Positions 58,180-64,000 of a stretch of 64,000 bases of DNA are shown here, piece after piece. Below the pieces are notes generated by a model. It ran no database searches. It was not told the origin of the DNA and saw only the letters and a program-made list of their open reading frames with translations. The DNA comes from Bradyrhizobium sp. ORS 285 (lineage in GTDB: Bacteria; Pseudomonadota; Alphaproteobacteria; Rhizobiales; Xanthobacteraceae): the NCBI RefSeq assembly GCF_900176205.1, contig NZ_LT859959.1:6159001-6223000 (forward strand), written 5' to 3'. Position 1 is the first letter of the stretch; every line of letters starts with the position of its first letter. A program made the position numbers and the translations under genes.

Positions 58180-58328
58180 GGACGGAGGCGGCAGCTCAGC
58201 CGCCGCGGCGGACGTGGCTCCCCACGCTGGTGCTGATCCTGCTCGGGATCATGATCGTCCGCGACATCGTGGTGCGACGCTGGTCGAGCAGCCCGCCCGC
58301 CGGACCCGACGTCACCCGCCTGCGTTAG
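58167..58328 (+). CDS. Small single-pass membrane protein, 53 codons
   Basis: The ORF overlaps the end of the GNAT gene by 13 bp. It has a basic Pro/Arg-rich N-terminus and a hydrophobic helix TWLPTLVLILLGIMIV, then a basic stretch RDIVVRRWSSS. AAGGAG lies 13 bases before the ATG, a little long. The overlap and the membrane pattern support it as a coupled gene of unknown function. Confidence 0.55.
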   Translation: MRGVRTEAAAQPPRRTWLPTLVLILLGIMIVRDIVVRRWSSSPPAGPDVTRLR

Positions 58329-58423
58329 GCATGCCGGCACTGCGCGCCGCAGCCGTCCCGCCAGGGGTTGCGCAGGTGCAGCAAAAGCTCTTTAACCCCC
58401 GAAAATCCCCCGACGAGGTGCCC

Positions 58424-58813
58424 ATGGCCCGCCGTTTGATCTCTACCGGATCACCGTTCGAGAAGACCGCCGGCTACAGCCGCGCGGTGATCGATGGTGA
58501 TTTCGCCTTCGTCGCCGGGACCACTGGCTATGACTACAGCACGATGACGATGCCGGCCGATGTCACGAGCCAGTCACGCAACTGCTTCAACACCATCGCG
58601 GCCGCCCTGCAGGAGGGCGGATTCGAGATGGCCGACATCGTCCGCGCGACCTATTACCTGACCGACGTCGCCGACGCCGATGCGCATTTCGCGGTCTGCG
58701 GCGAGGTCCTCGGCGACATTCGTCCGGCCGCAACGCTGCTCATCGTCGCGGGCCTCTACAAGCCCGAGATGAAGGTCGAGATCGAAGTCACCGCCAAACG
58801 GCGCAGCGCCTGA
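58424..58813 (+). CDS. RidA/YjgF family protein
   Basis: The product has 129 residues. The conserved Arg lies in GDIRPAATLLIVAGLYKPEM, the usual site that binds the carboxylate of imines, and the EIE of KVEIEVTAK closes the fold. RidA proteins hydrolyse reactive enamine/imine intermediates formed by PLP enzymes, which suits a place beside a PLP decarboxylase. It is 55 bp before homospermidine synthase and is probably co-transcribed with it. Confidence 0.92.
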   Translation: MARRLISTGSPFEKTAGYSRAVIDGDFAFVAGTTGYDYSTMTMPADVTSQSRNCFNTIAAALQEGGFEMADIVRATYYLTDVADADAHFAVCGEVLGDIRPAATLLIVAGLYKPEMKVEIEVTAKRRSA

Positions 58814-58868
58814 CGCAGCGTCCCTCAATCCACGAACGCGAAAGCACCTGTCCGGAGACCATCCCCTC

Positions 58869-60293
58869 ATGAGCTCGCAGATCCACGCGAAAATCACCGG
58901 CCCCATCGTCATGATCGGCTTCGGCTCGATCGGCAAGGGCACCCTGCCCCTGATCGAACGCCATTTCGATTACGACAAGAGCCGCTTCGTCATCATCGAT
59001 CCGCATGATGACGGCGAGCTCGCGAAGAAGCACGGCGTGCGCTTCATCCAGCAGGGCGTGACCCGCGACAATTACCGCGAGCTGCTGGTGCCGCTGCTCA
59101 CCGAAGGCGGCGGCCAGGGTTTTTGCGTCAACCTGTCGGTCGACACCTCCTCGGTCGACATCATGACGCTGTGCCGTGAAATCGGCGCGCTCTACATCGA
59201 CACCGTCGTCGAGCCGTGGGCGGGCTTCTATTTCGACAAGCAGATGGGCGTCGAGCAGCGCTCCAACTACGCGCTCCGCGAGACGCTGCTGGCCGCCCGC
59301 CGCAAGAGCCCGGGCGGCACCACCTCCGTCTCGACCTGCGGCGCCAATCCCGGCATGGTCTCCTGGTTCGTCAAGCAGGCGCTGCTCGACATCGCCCGGG
59401 ACACCAAGACCGAGATCGTCGAGCCGAAGAGCCGCGAGGGCTGGGCGCAGCTGATGCAGAAGCTCGGCGTCAAGGGCGTGCACATCGCCGAGCGCGACAC
59501 CCAGCGCTCCAAGAACCCGAAGCCGATGGACGTGTTCGTCAACACCTGGTCGGTCGAGGGCTTCGTCTCCGAGGGCATGCAGCCGGCCGAGCTCGGCTGG
59601 GGCACGCATGAGAAGTGGATGCCGGACAACGGCCGCTGCCACACCGAGGGCTGCGGCGCTGCGATCTATCTGCTGCAGCCGGGCGCCAACACCCGCGTCC
59701 GCTCGTGGTGCCCGACGCCGGGCGCGCAATACGGCTTCCTGGTGACCCACAACGAGTCGATCTCGATCGCCGACTACTACACGGTGCGCGACGGCGACAA
59801 GGTGGTGTACCGCCCGACCTGCCACTACGCCTATCACCCGGCGAATGACGCGGTTCTGTCGCTGCACGAGATCTTCGGCGCCACCGGCAAGATGCAGGAG
59901 AAGTGGCACATCCTCGACGAGAACGAGATCGTCGACGGCATCGACGAGCTCGGCGTGCTGCTCTACGGCCACGGCAAGAACGCCTATTGGTACGGCTCGC
60001 AGCTCTCGATCGAGGAAACCCGCCGCGTCGCGCCGTACCAGAACGCCACCGGCATGCAGGTGTCCTCCGCCGTGCTCGCCGGCATGGTCTGGGCGCTGGA
60101 AAACCCGACCGCCGGCATCGTCGAGGCCGACGAAATGGACTTCCGCCGCTGCCTGGAAATCCAGACGCCGTATCTCGGCCCGGTGAAGGGCTACTACACC
60201 GATTGGACCCCGCTGAATGACCGTCCGGGCCTGTTCCCGGAGGACATCGACACCTCCGATCCTTGGCAGTTCCGCAACATCCTGGTGCGGTAA
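58869..60293 (+). CDS. hss: Homospermidine synthase
   Basis: The product has 474 residues. The NAD-binding Rossmann motif is IVMIGFGSIGKGTLPLIERH at the N-terminus, with later blocks CGANPGMVSWFVKQALLD, EGCGAAIYLLQPGANTRVRSW and YWYGSQLSIEETR. It joins two putrescines, or putrescine and spermidine, with NAD as hydride shuttle to give homospermidine, the main polyamine of many rhizobia. The supply gene is the decarboxylase upstream. Confidence 0.96.
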   Translation: MSSQIHAKITGPIVMIGFGSIGKGTLPLIERHFDYDKSRFVIIDPHDDGELAKKHGVRFIQQGVTRDNYRELLVPLLTEGGGQGFCVNLSVDTSSVDIMTLCREIGALYIDTVVEPWAGFYFDKQMGVEQRSNYALRETLLAARRKSPGGTTSVSTCGANPGMVSWFVKQALLDIARDTKTEIVEPKSREGWAQLMQKLGVKGVHIAERDTQRSKNPKPMDVFVNTWSVEGFVSEGMQPAELGWGTHEKWMPDNGRCHTEGCGAAIYLLQPGANTRVRSWCPTPGAQYGFLVTHNESISIADYYTVRDGDKVVYRPTCHYAYHPANDAVLSLHEIFGATGKMQEKWHILDENEIVDGIDELGVLLYGHGKNAYWYGSQLSIEETRRVAPYQNATGMQVSSAVLAGMVWALENPTAGIVEADEMDFRRCLEIQTPYLGPVKGYYTDWTPLNDRPGLFPEDIDTSDPWQFRNILVR

Positions 60294-60301
60294 ATCCCCG
60301 C

Positions 60302-60421
60302 TGTCGTCCCGGCCTCGAGCCGGGACCCATACGCCGTGACGCGTATGTGGCGGAAGGTGGAGCTGTTAGCAGGCCCCACACTTCTGCCTGTGGTTGGGTC
60401 CCGGCTTTCGCCGGGACGACA
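60302..60421. repeat. Dispersed repeat family 3, copy 2
   Basis: Begins TGTCGTCCCGGCC...CGGGACCCATA and ends GGGTCCCGGCT...GCCGGGACGACA, matching the inverted ends of the copy at 51002-51126. The centre differs. Confidence 0.85.
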
Positions 60422-60460
60422 ACGGAATTTGTCGCCGCATTCGCGCGCCGCTCTCTCCTC

Positions 60461-60583
60461 CGTCATGGCCGGGCTTGACCCGGCCATCCACGAAGCCGCA
60501 CGGGCGGAAAGACGTGGATGCCCGGGTCTTCGCCGCGCCGAAGCGGCTTCGGCCGCGCAGGCGGGACAAGCCCGGGCATGACG
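60461..60583. repeat. Further intergenic palindromic element
   Basis: CGTCATGGCCGGGCTTGACC at one end and GGGACAAGCCCGGGCATGACG at the other are near reverse complements. An inner pair GGCCATCCACG/CGTGGATGCCCGGG is also present. It fills the convergent space after homospermidine synthase. Confidence 0.75.
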
Positions 60584-60631
60584 ATGTTGAGGCAGTATGC
60601 GTGCTGTCGAGCACTGTCTCGCAGCGCCCAG

Positions 60632-60940
60632 CTACTTCTTCTCCATCGGCGGCGCGACCTTCTCGGCAGGTGCCGGCGGCAGCGCGGGCTTGGCGCCTTC
60701 CTGGACGGCGGACGTGTCCGGTCGCGCGGGCTCCGGCGCCGGAGTGGTCGGGCGGGTGCCGCCGGGCTTGGATTCGGCTGGCGTCGCGGATGGCTCCGGC
60801 GTCGCCTGAGCCATGTGGTCGAGATGGCCGGCCTTGATCTCGGTGAACGAGATGATCGCCACCAGCGCGCCGACGCCAAGCAGGCCGGCTGCAAGCCAGA
60901 GGTCGCGGCGCAGAGTGCGTTTGCTGTTGATCGGGGCCAT
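60632..60940 (-). CDS. Single-pass membrane protein with Pro-rich tail
   Basis: The product has 102 residues: a basic N-terminus (MAPINSKRTLRRD), one helix at about 14-34 (LWLAAGLLGVGALVAIISFTE), then about 65 residues rich in Pro, Ala, Glu and Lys, likely disordered in the periplasm. No family is recognised. Related Pro-rich tails may span the envelope. Transcribed in the same direction as the zinc operon behind it, with a 144 bp gap. Confidence 0.7.
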   Translation of the reverse strand: MAPINSKRTLRRDLWLAAGLLGVGALVAIISFTEIKAGHLDHMAQATPEPSATPAESKPGGTRPTTPAPEPARPDTSAVQEGAKPALPPAPAEKVAPPMEKK

Positions 60941-61084
60941 CCGTTGTCCTCCGCATCCTCCGACGCGCATACACCACCGCATGTGGCGCTCGCATCGGAT
61001 CATGCGCGGAACAACGGACTGATAGCGGCGAGGTTCCCATTTGGGCCTGCGCCGCTATGCCCCATTAACCACTGGAACGGTCCC

Positions 61085-62104
61085 TCAGAGCCGCAGCAGC
61101 CCGGCCTCGCCGCTTTCGTCGGAGAACGCGAGCCAGGTTCCCGCCGCGTTCCAGCCCAGCGCCGCCACCGGCGGCGTCTCGTTCCGCCGCACCAGGATCT
61201 CGGCGCCGTCCTGCATCCGCACCATCAGCACGGTGCCGTCCTCGTAGCCGCAGGCCAGGATGTCCTGCTTGGGATGGCAGGCCACCGCCGTGACCTTGGC
61301 CTTCATCGGCGCCAGCATCGCCGGCTCCTTGCCCATCGGACCGTCCTTGCCGACGAACGGCCAGAGGATGACCATGTCGGCGCCTGACGTCGCGAGGAAG
61401 CGCCCGCCACTGCCCCACGACATCGACTTCACCCGCGACGGATAGCCGGTCATGCGCATGTGCCTGCTATCAGCAAGCCGCCAGCCATGCAGCGCCGGCT
61501 CGTGCATCGCGGTGACCAGGAACTTGTTGTCCGGGCTGAAGGTGACGGCGTGATGCGATCCCGCCCAGCCCAAAAATTCCGGCTCGCCCGCCATGTTGGG
61601 AAACCACAACGTCGCGCCGTTGTAATGCGCGATCGCGAGCCGCAGGCCCTTCGGCGCGAACGCCAAGCCGCCGGCGGTCGAGGGCACTTCGAGCGACTTC
61701 TCCTCGCCCTTCGGCGCGCGCACGAAGGCGGTCTTGCCGACCGACCAGGCGATGGCGCCGTCCGGATGCACGGCGACATTGTCGATCCAGCGCCGCTTCG
61801 GATCGGTGGCGAGCACGCTCACGCTGCCTGCCTTGTCGAGCGACGAGACCTTGCCGTCATCGCCGCCGAACAGGATGCGCGAGCCGTCCGACACCGCCGA
61901 CAGGATGCCGCCACTGGTGACCTCGAGCTTGCTGACCTCGCCCTCGGGATCGACGACGGCGACGCTCTCCTCGGTGCCGACGAAGGCCGCGCGATCGCCG
62001 AGATAGTGCACTGATGTGACCGCCATGCCGAGCGAGACCGGCTTCACCTTGTCGGTCACGGACACGATGGATGCGGCCTCGCCGCCCGTATCGAAATTGC
62101 TCAT
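61085..62104 (-). CDS. WD40-type beta-propeller protein of the zinc operon
   Basis: The product has 339 residues with six or seven blade-like repeats, for example IDNVAVHPDGAIAWSVGKTAF, HHAVTFSPDNKFLVTAMHEP and VTAVACHPKQDILACGYEDG. No signal peptide, so cytoplasmic. Its ATG overlaps the TGA of the CobW gene by one base (TGATG), so the two are translationally coupled. A direct part in zinc delivery or in sensing is inferred from this coupling; WD40 proteins usually serve as docking platforms. Confidence 0.85.
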   Translation of the reverse strand: MSNFDTGGEAASIVSVTDKVKPVSLGMAVTSVHYLGDRAAFVGTEESVAVVDPEGEVSKLEVTSGGILSAVSDGSRILFGGDDGKVSSLDKAGSVSVLATDPKRRWIDNVAVHPDGAIAWSVGKTAFVRAPKGEEKSLEVPSTAGGLAFAPKGLRLAIAHYNGATLWFPNMAGEPEFLGWAGSHHAVTFSPDNKFLVTAMHEPALHGWRLADSRHMRMTGYPSRVKSMSWGSGGRFLATSGADMVILWPFVGKDGPMGKEPAMLAPMKAKVTAVACHPKQDILACGYEDGTVLMVRMQDGAEILVRRNETPPVAALGWNAAGTWLAFSDESGEAGLLRL

Positions 62105-63144
62105 CAGGTCACGATGCAGCGTTCGAAGCCTTCGCGGATGGCGTCTTCCGGCAGCTCGCGGCCGATGAAGACGACGCGGCTCTGTCGCGCCTCGTCCGGC
62201 TTCCACTTCCGCTGGTGATCCCCCTCCAGCATCATGTGCACGCCCTGGAAGACGTAGCGGTCGTCATCGTCCTGGAACGCCAGGATGCCCTTGGAGCGCA
62301 GGATCTTGCCGCCTTCGGTCTGCACCAGGTTCTGCAGCCACGGCATGAACTTCGACGGATCGAGCGGCTTGTCGGAGCGCAGCGACAGCGACTGCATCTC
62401 CTCATCGTGATAGTGCTTCAAGCCATGGTCATGATGGTGGTGATGATCATGGCCGTGGTCGTGATCATGATGGTGATGATCATGATCGTCGCCGGCGTTA
62501 AGGAATTCCGGCTCGATCTCCAGAATGCGATCGAGATCGAACGCACCGCGCTCCAGCACGTCCGAGATCGCGATCTGGCAGCGCTCGGTGCGATGCAGCC
62601 GGGCGTAAGGATTGATCGCGCGGATGCGCGCCTCGACCTCGGCCAGCTCCGGCTTGGTGACGAGATCGGTCTTGTTGAGCACGATGACGTCGGCGAACGC
62701 GATCTGGTTCTTGGCCTCCGGCGCATCCTTGAGCCGGTCCGACAGCCACTTGGCGTCGGCGACCGTGACGACGGCATCGAGCCGCGCATTCTTCTGCACG
62801 TCCTCGTCGACGAAGAAGGTCTGCGCCACCGGCGCCGGATCGGCGAGGCCCGTGGTCTCGACGATGATCGCGTCGAACTTGCCCTTGCGGCGCATCAGGC
62901 CGGAGATGATGCGGACGAGGTCGCCGCGCACGGTGCAGCAGATGCAGCCGTTGTTCATCTCGAACACTTCCTCGTCGGCGCCGACGATGAGGTCGTTGTC
63001 GATGCCGATCTCGCCGAACTCGTTGACGATGACGGCGTACTTCTTGCCGTGGTCTTCGGAGAGGATGCGGTTGAGAAGCGTGGTCTTGCCGGCGCCGAGA
63101 TAGCCGGTCAGCACCGTTACGGGGGTCTTGCTCGCGTCGGACAT
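62104..63144 (-). CDS. CobW/COG0523 family zinc-type metallochaperone GTPase
   Basis: The product has 346 residues. Walker A is GYLGAGKTT at 14-22; the metal-binding CxCC motif is C67-I-C69-C70 (NNGCICCTV); the G-base motif is NKTDL. A His/Asp-rich stretch lies near 220-243 (for example HDHHHHDHDHGHDHHHHHDH), then the CobW C-terminal domain. Such GTPases load zinc into client proteins when zinc is scarce. Co-transcription with a ZnuA-like gene (69 bp gap) supports zinc rather than cobalt. The ATG at 63144 is two codons after a GTG. Confidence 0.93.
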   Translation of the reverse strand: MSDASKTPVTVLTGYLGAGKTTLLNRILSEDHGKKYAVIVNEFGEIGIDNDLIVGADEEVFEMNNGCICCTVRGDLVRIISGLMRRKGKFDAIIVETTGLADPAPVAQTFFVDEDVQKNARLDAVVTVADAKWLSDRLKDAPEAKNQIAFADVIVLNKTDLVTKPELAEVEARIRAINPYARLHRTERCQIAISDVLERGAFDLDRILEIEPEFLNAGDDHDHHHHDHDHGHDHHHHHDHGLKHYHDEEMQSLSLRSDKPLDPSKFMPWLQNLVQTEGGKILRSKGILAFQDDDDRYVFQGVHMMLEGDHQRKWKPDEARQSRVVFIGRELPEDAIREGFERCIVT

Positions 63145-63213
63145 GCGCACTCCGAAAAACTGAGATCGCGTCGAAAAGGCTCAAAAGCACGGACAGCCGC
63201 GAGGGCCAGAACC

Positions 63214-64000
63214 CTAACGGACAAGCGCGCTCGTCAGGGCCCTTATATTGTGCCTGACCATGGCAATGTAAGTGGGAACGGGGCCGTTTTCCGCGCTCAG
63301 GGCGTCCGAATACAGCGTGCCGCCGATCTTCGCCCCGGTCTCGGCCGCGATGCGGCCGATCAGCCGGTCGTCGTTGAAATTCTCCAGGAAGACGGCCGGG
63401 ATCCCGGCTTTTTTCACCTGGCGGATGATCTCGGCGACGTCGCGGGCCGACGGCTCGGTCTCGGTGGAGACGCCGAGCGGGGCGATGAACGCGATGCCAT
63501 AGGCATCGGCGAAATAGCCGAACGCGTCATGAGTAGAGATGACCTTGCGCCGCTCGGCCGGGATCTTGTCGACCTCGGTCCGGACCTCGCGGTCGAGCGC
63601 ATCGAGCTCGCCGAGATAGCGCGCGGCATTGGCCTTGAACGTCTCGGCATCGGCCGGATCGGCGGCCACCAGCGCGTCGCGGATGTTTGTCACATAGACC
63701 TTGGCATTGCCGACCGACTGCCAGGCATGCGGGTCGGCATCCGAGCCGCGCTTGCGCGGCGTGATGCCCTGTGTCGCCACGATGATCGGCGCCTTGCTGC
63801 CGGACGCCTGCTGCAGCCGCGGCAGCCAGCCTTCGAGGCCGAGGCCGTTGACGATGAGGAGCTTCGCTGCGCCCACTTCCTTCGCGTCATGCGGCGTCGG
63901 CGTGTAGACGTGCACGTCGCTGTCCGGCCCGACCAGCGAAGTGACGGCGACCTTGTCGCCGCCGACCTGGCGGACGAAATCCGCTGTTATCGAGAAACTG
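63214..64000 (-). CDS. Zinc/manganese ABC transporter substrate-binding protein (ZnuA-like), 5' end beyond window
   Basis: Incomplete: the frame stays open to the window edge at 64000, so the signal peptide and start are missing. Visible parts belong to the cluster 9 metal-binding fold: GPDSDVHVYTPTPHDAK, DADPHAWQSVGNAKVYVTNI, VISTHDAFGYFADAYG, AVFLENFNDDRL. Candidate metal ligands are the His of DVHVY, the His of DPHAW, the His of STHDAF and a late Asp. There is no long His-rich loop in the visible part. Placed before the CobW gene, so zinc import is the best guess; manganese is possible. Confidence 0.9.
   Translation of the reverse strand, partial: SFSITADFVRQVGGDKVAVTSLVGPDSDVHVYTPTPHDAKEVGAAKLLIVNGLGLEGWLPRLQQASGSKAPIIVATQGITPRKRGSDADPHAWQSVGNAKVYVTNIRDALVAADPADAETFKANAARYLGELDALDREVRTEVDKIPAERRKVISTHDAFGYFADAYGIAFIAPLGVSTETEPSARDVAEIIRQVKKAGIPAVFLENFNDDRLIGRIAAETGAKIGGTLYSDALSAENGPVPTYIAMVRHNIRALTSALVR

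Noticed and set aside
60302-60583. Repeats after homospermidine synthase as insertion-sequence ends
   Set aside because: No transposase frame lies between them; each is a short palindromic element.

Overview
The window is high-GC DNA from an alphaproteobacterium. Gene content and codon use point to Bradyrhizobium or a close relative: CpdR, hopanoid synthesis (squalene-hopene cyclase), homospermidine synthase, HWE histidine kinase, a ROSE-type RNA thermometer on a small heat-shock gene, an mmgR/suhB-type sRNA, and several families of dispersed palindromic repeats. The genus assignment is inference from these features; no marker such as 16S rRNA is present. Most of the window is ordinary chromosomal backbone. 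I see no insertion sequence, prophage, CRISPR array or plasmid replication gene.

Layout. 0-4 kb: dispersed repeats, tRNA-Val(GAC), the response regulator cpdR, a 7 x 15 bp tandem array, an N-formylglutamate amidohydrolase, a minus-strand sRNA of the mmgR/suhB type, and an inositol-monophosphatase-family histidinol phosphatase (hisN). 3.9-8.2 kb: an HBM-type chemoreceptor, a LysR regulator divergent from a TauE/SafE permease, and a LysE/RhtB exporter. 8.4-12 kb: tandem paralogous class III adenylate cyclases with TPR tails; the first lacks the transition-state arginine. 12.2-15 kb: a large fusion of a heme-thiolate-peroxidase-like N-terminus, a membrane anchor and a RoxA-like di-haem cytochrome c. 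15-20 kb: the DabA/DabB inorganic-carbon pump with a divergent NhaR-like LysR regulator. 20-26 kb: a gene-poor stretch with repeats and a 49-codon membrane ORF, an HWE histidine kinase, a TadG-like VWA protein and an orphan Imm53 immunity protein. 26-32 kb: a branched-chain-amino-acid-type binding protein, an unknown conserved protein, a TPR protein, a DnaJ-type zinc-ribbon peptide, a lysophospholipase-like hydrolase, and hsp20 with RpoH promoter and ROSE thermometer. 33-39 kb: gltB and gltD (glutamate synthase). 40-45 kb: two tandem arylamine N-acetyltransferases, arabinose-5-phosphate isomerase and an outer-membrane beta-barrel protein. 45-51 kb: NfeD/SPFH pair, ferrochelatase, MAPEG protein, squalene-hopene cyclase. 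51-56 kb: DUF1007 and NicO metal exporter, M3 oligopeptidase, small membrane protein. 56-60 kb: a polyamine region with a speF-type leader, ornithine/lysine decarboxylase, GNAT, RidA and homospermidine synthase. 60.6-64 kb: a zinc operon (ZnuA-like binding protein cut by the window end, CobW-family GTPase, WD40-like protein).

How parts work together: the decarboxylase supplies putrescine for homospermidine synthase; DabAB energises inorganic-carbon uptake; the ZnuA/CobW/WD40 genes form a zinc-homeostasis unit with a one-base TGATG coupling. Post-transcriptional control is a theme: a ROSE thermometer, a speF-type leader, an sRNA and two hairpins that can hide ribosome-binding sites. No clearly new multi-gene system is visible. 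The most unusual objects are the peroxidase/di-haem fusion, the degenerate cyclase of the tandem pair, and the alternative hairpins before the SPFH gene.
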